The notes below the pieces were generated by a model. It saw nothing but the letters and a program-made list of their open reading frames with translations, searched no databases and was not told the DNA's origin. A program made the translations under genes and the position numbers. DNA of 14,888 nucleotides from JACQHM01 sp964535215 (lineage in GTDB: Bacteria; Methylomirabilota; Methylomirabilia; Methylomirabilales; JACQHM01): positions 1 to 14,888 of the forward strand of contig CAZHST010000064.1 in the NCBI GenBank assembly GCA_964535215.1, given 5' to 3'. Shown one piece after another: positions 1-6,723 of the stretch (position 1 is its first letter; each line of letters opens with the position of its first letter).

Positions 1-156
1 CTGGTTCCGGACCAGGACATACTTCTCGCCATCCACGATCTTCTCCCGGGGGAGGCCTCCCGTGCTGGCCGGCCTGAACGTGCCGCTACACCCGGCGACC
101 AGCAACAAGAGGGCCCCAGCCCCTTTCCATAGCTGAAGCCGTCCCTGACCAGCCAT
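1..156 (-). CDS. Partial lipoprotein, N-terminal 52 residues
   Basis: The reading frame starts at an ATG at 156 preceded by a G-rich ribosome binding site (AAGGGGGGCGGG) and is open to the window edge, so only the N-terminus is present. A short basic start (residues 1-11) is followed by a hydrophobic run and the lipobox LVAGC (Cys23), typical of signal peptidase II processing and lipidation. The mature part begins with a Ser/Thr/Gly/Pro-rich linker and then GEKYVLVRN, for which I recognise no family. It lies 30 bases downstream of the porin-like gene in the same direction, so co-transcription is likely and the product may sit in the same envelope as the porin. Confidence 0.7.
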   Translation of the reverse strand, partial: MAGQGRLQLWKGAGALLLLVAGCSGTFRPASTGGLPREKIVDGEKYVLVRNQ

Positions 157-186
157 CCCGCCCCCCTTCAGCCCAAGACCACCTGG

Positions 187-1797
187 TTAGAAGGCATAAG
201 TCGAACCCCAGGTGATGGTGAACTCCTCCCCATGGCCGCCGAAGCTGTTCGTTTGCGGGGTCCTCGTGTTGTTGAAGTCTGCCCTCAGGTACCGGAATTC
301 AAGCCCCGTGCCGAAGGCCGAATTGAGGTTCCAGTAGAAGCCCCCCATGATACCCCGGCCCCGCCAGACGTAGCTCGGGATCCCGGAGATGGCGAAGGTC
401 CCCGGCGGGAGCTTGTGGGTCCACTCCCCGCTGAGGATGCCGTAGAGGAGGAGGTTCTCGAGGGGGTTCCACTGGATCGTGATGAATCCCCCCCTTGCCT
501 TCATGTTGTCAAACTCAAAGCGGCTGGGGTCCTGCACGGCAGAAGCGCAGAAACCTGGCAGGGGGAATTTATTAGGCCCGGGGCAGAGGGTCCCCGCCTG
601 GACGGCGGCCACATCCGCCGGGGTCCTGGGCCTGGCCACGACCCCTTGCCAGGCGCTGGCCAGCCAGCCGTCCAGGTTCTCCCCGTACCAGCCGACCCCC
701 TTCACGGAGAGGATCCCTTTCCGCTTCTCCGTCTTTGTCCCGATGATGGGCAGGACCAAATCGCCAGCCACCAGCCAGGGGGTGAAGCCGATCTTCCCCT
801 GACCGACGTTCAAGCCTGTCGTGCTATCCTGGGTCTGGTACTCCTCCCGTCCCACGACCCCGGCCACCCCGATCTCGAAGGGGACCAGGCCGCCAAAGTA
901 GTTCACCCGCCCGAGGAGATCGCTCTGGAACCGGATCTTGGCGGTAAAATTGGGGACGGCGCTCAGCTCCCCCTCCCCGAGCCCAGTCGCGGCCCCGATC
1001 GGGCTGCCGAAGGCATTCAGGTTCGTGTTCCCGATGACGCCGGAGGCCGGGTGGTGGATGCCGACCGTCAGGATCACCCGGTTTTGCTCGCCCAGGCGGA
1101 TCGTATCGTCCAGCGTAAGCTGGGCCCCGGCCCAGCTAAAGTACGCCCCTGTCCCCAACAGGAGGATGTCGTCGGTCACCTCGGGCATCAGGAGGACGAT
1201 GGGGTGGGCCGTCTTCCCGATCAGGACGGAGAAGTCACCGAACCCGGTCACGGCGTGGGGCCAGCCAAACTGCATGTACATGTTCTGGACGGCGACGCCC
1301 AGGTGTGCCGTTGCCTGGCTGCTGGTCACCCCCCGGAGCGGGCCGTTGTTGGCGAAGTCGAGGAAGGCCCGGCTGGTGCCGCCCCACAACCCCGGCCCCT
1401 TGACCCCGAAGCCCCACTGGGTGTTGTTGGCCAGGAACTGGATGTTGTCGGTGATCGCGGCATCCCGGATGTCCGGCGAGACCCCGTCAAGACAGGCAGC
1501 CCCAGCAACGCAGGGGCCGCCCCCGATAGCCGTCGTCCCCACCGGCCCCCGGGGGCGCATCTCCGGTGTCACGGACTGGTAGCCCGCATTCTTGACCGCG
1601 GTGGAGTAGAGGAAGTCGGCGCCTACGAACCCGGTGAAGAAGAACTCAAAGCCCTTGGCGGTGAAGGCCGGCGTCTCCCCTTTGATCGTCGGGACCTCAG
1701 GCGTACTGCCGATGACCTGGGCGAAGGCCCCCTCCTGGGATGCGAGCAGAAGCCCCAGAACCGCCAAGAACAGGATAAACAACCCTGTTTTTCTCAT
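187..1797 (-). CDS. Outer-membrane porin-like beta-barrel protein
   Basis: A 536-residue exported protein. Residues 1-27 form a classic signal peptide (MRKT, hydrophobic core, AFA cleavage). The rest alternates short amphipathic strands rich in Gly, aromatic and polar residues with loops, and the chain ends in ...STYAF; a terminal Phe is the usual recognition signal for the outer-membrane assembly machinery. Two Cys-containing stretches (near residues 95-101 and 405-418) probably form disulfide-bonded external loops. The ATG at 1797 has a strong ribosome binding site (GGAAGGAGGGAACG). I cannot assign a substrate. It lies 133 bases downstream of an ECF sigma/anti-sigma pair, which could place it in their regulon, and just upstream of a lipoprotein. 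A long open frame on the opposite strand is a GC-rich shadow of this gene. Confidence 0.75.
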   Translation of the reverse strand: MRKTGLFILFLAVLGLLLASQEGAFAQVIGSTPEVPTIKGETPAFTAKGFEFFFTGFVGADFLYSTAVKNAGYQSVTPEMRPRGPVGTTAIGGGPCVAGAACLDGVSPDIRDAAITDNIQFLANNTQWGFGVKGPGLWGGTSRAFLDFANNGPLRGVTSSQATAHLGVAVQNMYMQFGWPHAVTGFGDFSVLIGKTAHPIVLLMPEVTDDILLLGTGAYFSWAGAQLTLDDTIRLGEQNRVILTVGIHHPASGVIGNTNLNAFGSPIGAATGLGEGELSAVPNFTAKIRFQSDLLGRVNYFGGLVPFEIGVAGVVGREEYQTQDSTTGLNVGQGKIGFTPWLVAGDLVLPIIGTKTEKRKGILSVKGVGWYGENLDGWLASAWQGVVARPRTPADVAAVQAGTLCPGPNKFPLPGFCASAVQDPSRFEFDNMKARGGFITIQWNPLENLLLYGILSGEWTHKLPPGTFAISGIPSYVWRGRGIMGGFYWNLNSAFGTGLEFRYLRADFNNTRTPQTNSFGGHGEEFTITWGSTYAF

Positions 1798-1930
1798 CGT
1801 TCCCTCCTTCCCACAAACACCCCCATCGCGAACCGTTCACTCACCGTGGATGTCTTCAGCCTTGGACGATCAATCGCTTTCTTTAGCTCTCACCTCCTCC
1901 CGGCAGGATGATCGGGCTCCTGGGTTGCCT

Positions 1931-2737
1931 TCAGGCTTGGGGAGCCTTGGCGAAGAGGAGGGCTAGGTGGAGGAGCTTGGCCCCCGGTGTCTCTTCTTGC
2001 CCGACGATGGCGCAGAGCAGATCGCCTTCCCTCCACAGGACGACCCGATACCCCCGAACCTTTCGGACGTAAAACTCACGCCCTTCAAGGGTGAGGCTCC
2101 CCTCCCCGGCCAGTTGAGGACCTAAGGCGGCAATGGCGTAGGCGGAGACAGGTCGCCCCTCGTCCATGAAGACCAGGTGGACCCCCTCCTGATCCTCGAT
2201 AAGGCAGAAGGTTCCCCCCAACAGCTCAGGGCCTTCACCGCTCAAGGCCGGAACCTTGATCGGGAGGGGGCTGCGGGCCTTCACCCACTGGACCACGGCC
2301 TGAGGGTCACTGCTTCTCACCAACAGGGCCGGTCCGGCGACCAGGGTTCGGACATGGTCTTCAACGATCCTGATCGCCAGGACCATCGCCGGATCCGGGC
2401 CGATCCCGCTCTGGAGGGGGAGCCCGACCAGGAGCAGGAGGAGGGCGGCCAAGACCCAGGCCCGGGACAGCCGGACCTGGATCGGCCCCAGGAGCCTCTT
2501 CGGATTCTTTGCCTCGGGAACCTTGATCCTCTGGACGATCTTCTCCCAGAGGTCCGGCGGGGCCGTCTCCTCCGGGAGGCCCTTCTGGAGCAGGAACCGG
2601 ATCGCCCGCTCCAGGTCACACACCCGCTGACAGGCCGGGCAGTCTTCCAGGTGGCTCTGGATCTCGAGGGTCTCCTTGGCGGTCAGCTCGTTGTCGAGGA
2701 ACGGGGAGAGATACCGTCGAACATCTTTACAGGTCAT
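1931..2737 (-). CDS. Anti-sigma factor with zf-HC2 zinc finger, membrane-anchored
   Basis: A 268-residue protein whose first 40 residues form the zinc-binding anti-sigma domain: Cys3, His29, Cys33 and Cys36 (HLEDCPACQ). A hydrophobic segment at about residues 90-108 is a single membrane crossing, leaving about 155 residues outside; that sensor part resembles nothing I recognise. Its ATG overlaps the stop of the sigma gene by 4 bases, the usual translational coupling of a sigma factor to its inhibitor. By family knowledge it should hold the sigma factor at the membrane until an envelope signal is received. The signal is unknown; the porin and lipoprotein downstream are candidate targets. Confidence 0.85.
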   Translation of the reverse strand: MTCKDVRRYLSPFLDNELTAKETLEIQSHLEDCPACQRVCDLERAIRFLLQKGLPEETAPPDLWEKIVQRIKVPEAKNPKRLLGPIQVRLSRAWVLAALLLLLVGLPLQSGIGPDPAMVLAIRIVEDHVRTLVAGPALLVRSSDPQAVVQWVKARSPLPIKVPALSGEGPELLGGTFCLIEDQEGVHLVFMDEGRPVSAYAIAALGPQLAGEGSLTLEGREFYVRKVRGYRVVLWREGDLLCAIVGQEETPGAKLLHLALLFAKAPQA

Positions 2738-3390
2738 ACTCGCACTCCTATCACCTCAGGGTCGGTAGAGCCTTTCAGGTCCAGAATCTCCTCTTCCCCT
2801 CCCCTTCCCCCTCGATGAACAAAACCTTGCTCCTCCGCGTACCATCGGAGCTTCCGGCGGAGGATCGCCCGTCCCCGGTTCAGCCTCGACATGACGGTCC
2901 CGATGGGGATGCTCAAGAGGCGGGCGATCTCCTTGTACGAAAATCCTTCGATGTCGGCCAACAGGATCACCATCCGGAAATCGGGCGGGAGGTGGTCAAT
3001 AGCCTCACGGACAACGATTTCGAGTTCCCGCTGCAAGAGCTCCTGTTCAGGGCCCGGGGGCGTCGGACAGCCCTCCGGGACACCTCCCCCCGGCCTGCCA
3101 CCCTCCTCCTCCAGTGGAACCCCCGGGGACTTCTGCCGAAGCCGATCGTAAAAGGCACGGGCGAGGATTCTAAAGAGCCAGGCCTTGATCGCCTCTTCCG
3201 CTTTCAGACGGTGGAAGCCTTGAAAGGCCCGGACACAGGTCTCCTGCACCAGATCCTCGGCATCGTCCCGGTTCCCGGTCAGGTGGAAGGCCATCCTGTA
3301 GAGATCATCGAGATAGGGCCGGATTATCCCTTCAAATGCCTTCAGATCTCGCCTTCGCTGGGGAGGCATCCTCCGATCCCTCTCGCCCAT
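2734..3390 (-). CDS. ECF-family RNA polymerase sigma factor
   Basis: 218 residues. Region 2 is visible from about residue 18 (LDDLYRMAFHLTGNRDDAEDLVQETCVRAF), with the DDAEDLVQET core that binds RNA polymerase and melts the -10. Region 4 lies near residues 130-190 (HLPPDFRMVILLADIEGFSY, then KEIARLLSIPIGTVMSRLNR), a helix-turn-helix for the -35. Between them is a Gly/Pro-rich linker. The start is uncertain: the ATG at 3390 has no ribosome binding site, whereas an in-frame ATG at 3369 has AGAGGG eight bases upstream. It is coupled to the anti-sigma gene by a 4-base overlap. Confidence 0.87.
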   Translation of the reverse strand: MGERDRRMPPQRRRDLKAFEGIIRPYLDDLYRMAFHLTGNRDDAEDLVQETCVRAFQGFHRLKAEEAIKAWLFRILARAFYDRLRQKSPGVPLEEEGGRPGGGVPEGCPTPPGPEQELLQRELEIVVREAIDHLPPDFRMVILLADIEGFSYKEIARLLSIPIGTVMSRLNRGRAILRRKLRWYAEEQGFVHRGGRGGEEEILDLKGSTDPEVIGVRV

Positions 3391-3435
3391 CGCTAGCTAA
3401 ATGTAAAAAGCTCCTGCTTATTAAGGCGGGACAAG

Positions 3436-3463
3436 GACCGAAAATATTCCCGGAAACGTTTAC
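3436..3463 (-). promoter_or_regulatory. Possible ECF-type promoter for the sigma/anti-sigma pair
   Basis: On the minus strand GTAAAC (3463-3458) is followed, after 17 bases containing TTTCCGGGAAT, by CGGTC (3440-3436), about 46 bases before the ATG. The spacer resembles that of the better supported promoter motif at 8941-8967. The -35 lies in the 8-base palindrome AAACGTTT, and read on the plus strand GGAAAC (3452-3457) with GTCGC 16 bases later could serve the divergent repeat-protein gene. This is motif inference only. Confidence 0.3.
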
Positions 3464-3516
3464 CTCAACATGGGTCGCGATGGGCCGTGGGGCAAAAAAC
3501 GTGGAGGTGTCAAGCG

Positions 3517-3533
3517 ATAGGTTCACCACCTAT
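3517..3533. repeat. Inverted repeat in the divergent intergenic region
   Basis: ATAGGT (3517-3522) is mirrored by ACCTAT (3528-3533) around a 5-base TCACC spacer, giving a 6-bp hairpin or an operator-like dyad. It lies in the 278-base region between the divergent sigma-factor and repeat-protein genes. No T-tract follows, so it is not an obvious terminator, and I could not match the region to a known riboswitch. Confidence 0.3.
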
Positions 3534-3668
3534 GGAGGGTCTTAGGCATCAGTCTGGTTCCAAAGGGTGACTACGCTTTACTTAGGGAAAAGTTCATGAA
3601 GGCCGGGAACCGATGGGCTGTCATCTTTGTTTCTTTTGTAGAGTCGTTTGGAAAGGAGAGGAGACAAG

Positions 3669-4025
3669 ATGCGGAAGAACTTTGGTGTGGTGTTTCTGAT
3701 CCTGGTGGTAACCTTCAGCCTCCTGGCCCCCTTTACCAAAGAGGCGATCGCCGAGGAGCTGGTCCTCCTTCCCGGGTTGCACCCCACCTGGGTGCCCAAG
3801 TCAAAGCTCTTCAGTGACCAACCGGCGGCCCTCCCATCGGAGCGAGGGTTAAAGCCTGAGGAGGAGGTGCTGATAGGAAGCTACCACCCTATCTGGGTGT
3901 CCAAGTCGCAGGCGATCAGCGACCAAAAGGCCCTGCTCCCCTCCGAGTTGGGCCTGGAATCAGAAGAGCTGGTGCTCCTTCCAGGGCTGCACCCCACCTG
4001 GGTGCCGAAGTCACGGGTGAGATAA
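3669..4025 (+). CDS. Small secreted protein with 35-residue tandem repeats
   Basis: 118 residues from an ATG at 3669, chosen because GGAAAGGAGAGGAGACAAG precedes it and the signal peptide begins there; an in-frame ATG at 3648 would only add a charged heptapeptide. Residues 1-28 are a signal peptide ending AIA. The mature 90 residues are two full repeats and one half repeat with a period of exactly 35 residues (105 bases): units start at 31, 66 and 101, each with H-P-x-W-V-x-K-S (His38, 73, 108), and the full units also carry SDQ and LPSE.GL. No Cys and no membrane segment after the signal. I recognise no family. It is the only plus-strand gene in the window and diverges from the sigma-factor operon. 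The repeats could bind a metal through His or a cell-wall polymer, but nothing in the sequence decides this. Confidence 0.75.
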   Translation: MRKNFGVVFLILVVTFSLLAPFTKEAIAEELVLLPGLHPTWVPKSKLFSDQPAALPSERGLKPEEEVLIGSYHPIWVSKSQAISDQKALLPSELGLESEELVLLPGLHPTWVPKSRVR

Positions 4026-4040
4026 GCTTAGAGAATCGTG

Positions 4041-4079
4041 AAAACAAAACGGCGGGAGAAGGGGGATCCCTCTCCCGCC
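4041..4079 (-). terminator. Intrinsic terminator of the mercury cluster
   Basis: GGCGGGAGA (4079-4071) pairs perfectly with TCTCCCGCC (4059-4051), with an inner GGG/CCC pairing, and is followed on the minus strand by GTTTTGTTTT (4050-4041). This is a standard Rho-independent terminator for minus-strand transcription ending after the small desulforedoxin-like gene. On the plus strand no T-run follows, although the hairpin may also slow transcripts from the convergent repeat-protein gene. Confidence 0.85.
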
Positions 4080-4100
4080 TGGTGGTTAGGCCATGCGGAT

Positions 4101-4138
4101 CCGTTGCAAGCAGGGCTCACCTAGCCCTTCCGCATCGG
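4101..4138 (-). promoter_or_regulatory. Putative bacterial SECIS element for the desulforedoxin-like gene
   Basis: Read on the minus strand, AGGGCT (4128-4123) and AGCCCT (4117-4112) form a 6-bp upper stem closing the 5-nt loop AGGTG (4122-4118). Below it, after a small internal loop, TGC/GCA (4134-4132 with 4107-4105) and CCG/CGG (4138-4136 with 4103-4101) continue the stem across one A-A mismatch. The loop begins 22 nt after the UGA at 4147-4145, within the spacing typical of bacterial SECIS hairpins, and has G in its first two positions. It overlaps the TAG stop, so it is not simply a product of protein coding. Confidence 0.65.
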
Positions 4139-4234
4139 CTTCCCTCAACAGCTCGGCGTCCCTTTGCTTTCTTTGGTCACCTGCACCTCAAGCCCGCACG
4201 AGGGGCACGTGTACTTCTCGCCCGCTTGGGCCAT
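4121..4234 (-). CDS. Desulforedoxin-like small selenoprotein (UGA at the second Cys of Cys-Cys)
   Basis: 37 residues if the in-frame TGA at codon 30 (4147-4145) is read as selenocysteine; 29 if it stops. The ATG at 4234 follows GGGAGGTGAGGAAGG, 16 bases after the merA stop. The product reads KYTCPSCG (Cys10, Cys13), a short hydrophilic middle, then TPSCUGKPM and a TAG stop. Desulforedoxin-type domains are about 36 residues with C-x2-C and a C-terminal Cys-Cys followed by G-x-x-M, so the TGA falls exactly on the fourth metal ligand and the downstream residues keep the family pattern. A SECIS-like hairpin follows at the right distance. Last gene of the merA unit; a role in binding metal or carrying electrons near MerA is inference. 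If TGA is a true stop, the product is a truncated peptide lacking its last ligand. Confidence 0.75.
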
Positions 4235-4250
4235 CCTTCCTCACCTCCCT

Positions 4251-5651
4251 TCACTCCGCACAACAGGAGAGCTTCGAGACATCCTTGACGAACATCTGGG
4301 CCACCATCCGGATCGCCTCGGCCATCGTCGGGTAGACATGGATGAGATCAATCAGGTCCTGGTAGGTCAGGCGGTGCTTCACGGCCAAGGCGGCCTCGTG
4401 GATGAGATCAGCCCCCCGGGGGGCGATGAGATGAACGCCTAGGACCTGGCCGGTCTCCGCGTCGATCACCATCTTCACCAGCCCCCGGGTGTCCCGGATG
4501 GCCGCCGCCTTGGGGACAAGGGAGAGGTCCAGGATCCGGCAGCGACACCGGAACCCTTGGGCTTCCGCCTGGGCCTCGGTCAGGCCAACGCTCGCCACCT
4601 CCGGATCGGTGAAGACCGCTCTTGGGATGGCCCGGTAGTCCATCCGGATGTGCTTTCCGGCGATGGCATTCTCGGCGGCGATGACCCCTTCCCTGGCCCC
4701 GACGGGCGTTGCCAGGGGAGCCCCCTTCACATCCCCAGCCGCCCAGATCTTCTCAGCCGTCGTCCGAAGCTCGGCGTCCACCTTGACGAAGCCCCGTCCG
4801 TCCACCTGGACCCCGGCCCGTTCCAGGTTTAAATGATCGGTGTTGGGAACCCGGCCGGTGGCGAGGAGGAGGTGCTCGGCCCGGAACTCCCGAGGCTCCC
4901 CTTCGACCTCTGCGGTCACCGCCACCTCCGCTCCTTGACGCCGGACCCCCTGAACCGTCGCCCGGGTCACAATCTCGACCCCTTCTTCCTCCAGGTAGCC
5001 TCTGAGCGCCATGGAAACCTCCTCCTCGAACCCCTGGAGGATCCTAGGCCCCCGCTCCAGGATCGTCACCCGGGTGCCGAACCGCTGGAACATCTGGCCG
5101 AGCTCCATCGCAATGTAGCCCCCGCCGACGATGATGAGGGAGCGAGGGAGCGTTTCCAATTCGAAGGCCGTCGTGCTCGTCAGCGAGCCCACCTCTTCGA
5201 GGCCGGGGATGGGAGGGAGAAAAGGCCGGGAGCCTGTTGCGATGATAAACCGCTCCCCCTGGAGAGGGGTGCCGTTCACCTGGACTTCGGTCGGGGAGAC
5301 GAAGCGGGCCTGGCCCCGGATGATTTCGATGTTGGGGTCCCCTTCGGCAATGTCCGTGTACTTTTTCGCCCGGAGCGTTTTGACCAGCTCATCCTTCTGG
5401 GCGATCAGGCGTCTGAAGTCTAGACGAGGGTTTTCGAAACTTAAGCCATCGAAAGGAGAATGGCTGGCCTTGTAGGCCAGCTCAGCGGCGGCGATCAGGT
5501 TCTTGCTCGGGATGCAGCCCCGGTTCACACAGGTCCCGCCGATCACGTCGTGCTCCGTCATGACGACCCTGGCCCCCAGCTCCGAGGCCTTGATGGCCGC
5601 GGCGAAGGCGGCGGAGCCGCTTCCCAAGATGACCAGATCATACGCTTTCAT
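4251..5651 (-). CDS. merA: Mercuric reductase, short form without the N-terminal HMA domain
   Basis: 466 residues of the FAD/NADPH disulfide oxidoreductase family, which reduces Hg(II) to volatile Hg(0) in the cytoplasm. FAD site LGSGSAAFAAA (residues 9-19), redox pair GGTCVNRGCIPSKN (Cys41, Cys46), NADP-binding GGGYIAMELGQ, second FAD motif ATGRVP...AAGDV, and a C-terminal dimerisation domain ending KLSCCAE (Cys463, Cys464). The final Cys-Cys pair, which receives Hg(II) and passes it to the active site, separates MerA from ordinary dihydrolipoamide dehydrogenases. I chose the ATG at 5651, with GGGAGGAGG before it, over an upstream start. The N-terminal MerP-like domain of many MerA proteins is absent. 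It overlaps the end of merC by 14 bases. Confidence 0.9.
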   Translation of the reverse strand: MKAYDLVILGSGSAAFAAAIKASELGARVVMTEHDVIGGTCVNRGCIPSKNLIAAAELAYKASHSPFDGLSFENPRLDFRRLIAQKDELVKTLRAKKYTDIAEGDPNIEIIRGQARFVSPTEVQVNGTPLQGERFIIATGSRPFLPPIPGLEEVGSLTSTTAFELETLPRSLIIVGGGYIAMELGQMFQRFGTRVTILERGPRILQGFEEEVSMALRGYLEEEGVEIVTRATVQGVRRQGAEVAVTAEVEGEPREFRAEHLLLATGRVPNTDHLNLERAGVQVDGRGFVKVDAELRTTAEKIWAAGDVKGAPLATPVGAREGVIAAENAIAGKHIRMDYRAIPRAVFTDPEVASVGLTEAQAEAQGFRCRCRILDLSLVPKAAAIRDTRGLVKMVIDAETGQVLGVHLIAPRGADLIHEAALAVKHRLTYQDLIDLIHVYPTMAEAIRMVAQMFVKDVSKLSCCAE

Positions 5652-6123
5652 CGGTTCCCTCCTCCCGGAGATGGTCGGATGAGAATGGATGACGGTGAAG
5701 AGGTTGAGCAACCAGGAGCCTGGCCCGCCAACGCCTCATCAGCACGAGATCCAAAACCGAGGCGGTGATCAGCAGGACCTGCCCGCCGAAGACCAGGGCG
5801 ACGAACACCGGAACGTCCAGACCGGTGTGATAAGGGTAGAGGACCCCAGGCCCCCCCAGGATGGCCAGGAGGAGGGGATAGGGGCGCCGGTGGCGCCGGA
5901 AAGAGAGGCCCAGTCCCAAAAGGATAACCCCGACGGCGCCGTAGAGGATGGGTACGGCCACCGAGAGGTCCGTTAAGAACCCCAGGCCGATTGAGGACAG
6001 GAAGGCGGCATAGGGGGCGACAATGGCCGGGGCGCAGCAGCCTAAGGAGGTGACGGTCGTGGCCATAACGCTTGACAGCCCCAGCTTATCGAGGATCATC
6101 CCCAGCGTGTGGAGTCTTGGCAT
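5638..6123 (-). CDS. merC: MerC-family mercury-uptake membrane protein
   Basis: 161 residues with about four hydrophobic segments. The start ATG at 6123 has AAGGAGGGAGAG upstream. The N-terminal part (DKLG....VTSLGCCAPAIV, Cys29-Cys30, then SSIGLGFLTD) follows the MerC layout, in which a Cys pair in the first membrane helix takes up Hg(II) from the periplasm and passes it inward; MerC proteins usually have GCxxCFPAL, so here the pair is adjacent instead of spaced. The C-terminal tail is basic and His-containing but lacks the extra Cys pair seen in some MerC proteins. It overlaps merA by 14 bases, indicating translational coupling, and is separated from upstream genes by a hairpin. Confidence 0.72.
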   Translation of the reverse strand: MPRLHTLGMILDKLGLSSVMATTVTSLGCCAPAIVAPYAAFLSSIGLGFLTDLSVAVPILYGAVGVILLGLGLSFRRHRRPYPLLLAILGGPGVLYPYHTGLDVPVFVALVFGGQVLLITASVLDLVLMRRWRARLLVAQPLHRHPFSSDHLREEGTDESV

Positions 6124-6155
6124 CCAGCTCTCCCTCCTTGAAACCGCCAACAAAT

Positions 6156-6201
6156 GAGGATAAAAGCAGGGCGCCGGGCAGAGGAGGTTTGCCCAGCGCC
6201 C
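6156..6201 (-). terminator. Hairpin terminator or attenuator between the Cys-Cys peptide and merC
   Basis: On the minus strand GGGCGC (6201-6196) and GGGCA (6194-6190) pair with TGCCC (6180-6176) and GCGCCC (6174-6169), with one mismatch, giving 11 pairs around a 9-base loop; CTTTTAT follows. This is a good intrinsic terminator in the middle of an otherwise co-directional cluster. merC starts only 33 bases later and no clear promoter lies between, so partial read-through or attenuation is likely. Confidence 0.7.
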
Positions 6202-6205
6202 GTCG

Positions 6206-6277
6206 TCATGACCCTTGGCAACAGTGGGCCACACGGGGCACCATGAATCGTGTGAGAGGTCCCATGAACTGCCTCAT
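6206..6277 (-). CDS. 23-residue peptide ending in Cys-Cys
   Basis: A short frame from the ATG at 6277, preceded by an unusually strong ribosome binding site (AAAGGAGGGAAGAAG). It encodes a Met/Phe/Arg-rich amphipathic peptide (MRQFMGPLTRFM...) ending VAHCCQGS, stop TGA. It is not part of a longer recognised protein. A strong terminator hairpin begins 4 bases after the stop, so it may be a leader peptide coupled to attenuation, or a small soft-metal-binding peptide in its own right. I also considered read-through of the TGA as selenocysteine, but the sequence beyond it shows no conserved protein pattern. Confidence 0.5.
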   Translation of the reverse strand: MRQFMGPLTRFMVPRVAHCCQGS

Positions 6278-6339
6278 CTTCTTCCCTCCTTTCTCTTCAG
6301 CATTTCGCAAGGGCTGCTCCCTTCCCAATCGAGAAACGA

Positions 6340-6711
6340 CTAAGGGCAGCAGCTCTCCCCGACAGGGCCGGCCTGACCTTCGGTGAACTCTCTGTAGAAC
6401 TGGAAGGCCTTCAGGGCCCACTCCTCCCCGGGGCAGCCCTGCATCGTGATAGCCACGTTTAAGAACTCGATCAGCTCCTCCTGGGAGGCGCCCCGCTCAA
6501 GCGCCATTTTGGTGTAGGCCCGGATGCAGGGCTCGCACCGGATGGCGACGGAGATGGCCAGGGCCGTCAGGAGCTTGTATTTCCCCTCCACCTTTCCATC
6601 CGCATACGCCTCGTCCCGCATCCTGACCAGGCCGCCGGTGACCTTGGGGCTCAGCCTCCTGAACTCGGCAAAGAGCGACTCATGGGCCTGATGCGTCGTT
6701 TCCGGGACCAT
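6340..6711 (-). CDS. AhpD/carboxymuconolactone decarboxylase-like protein with C-terminal Cys-Cys-Pro
   Basis: 123 residues, all-helical AhpD-like fold. The catalytic pattern is visible: Glu42 (GKVEGKYKLL) followed by AIRCEPCIRAY (Cys59, Cys62), the redox CxxC of AhpD-type disulfide reductases, with Tyr replacing the usual His four residues on. The unusual part is the tail, GESCCP, where a vicinal Cys pair ends the chain as in MerA. The start ATG at 6711 has AAAGGAGGTTAGCG upstream and lies 12 bases after merT. In this context it may act as a thiol/selenol reductase or as a metal relay; its substrate is not shown by the sequence. Confidence 0.8.
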   Translation of the reverse strand: MVPETTHQAHESLFAEFRRLSPKVTGGLVRMRDEAYADGKVEGKYKLLTALAISVAIRCEPCIRAYTKMALERGASQEELIEFLNVAITMQGCPGEEWALKAFQFYREFTEGQAGPVGESCCP

Positions 6712-6723
6712 CGCTAACCTCCT

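Noticed and set aside
232..1911. Long open frame of 559 codons on the plus strand opposite the porin-like gene
   Set aside because: Composition is Pro/Arg/Gly/Glu-rich as expected from the GC-rich antisense of a real gene; no domain or ribosome binding site, while the minus-strand frame has a signal peptide and a C-terminal Phe.
3391..3668. Riboswitch, for example c-di-GMP type, before the repeat-protein gene
   Set aside because: Only a 6-bp inverted repeat and scattered similarities; the conserved core of known classes is not present.
4251..5651. Dihydrolipoamide dehydrogenase instead of mercuric reductase
   Set aside because: The C-terminus ends in the MerA-type Cys-Cys pair and lacks the usual His-Glu-Pro-type ending of lipoamide dehydrogenases; the neighbours are merC and merT.
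6123..6208. Read-through of the TGA of the 23-residue peptide as a third selenocysteine
   Set aside because: The sequence beyond it is not conserved-looking, the hairpin loop has no G in its first positions, and a T-tract marks the hairpin as a terminator.
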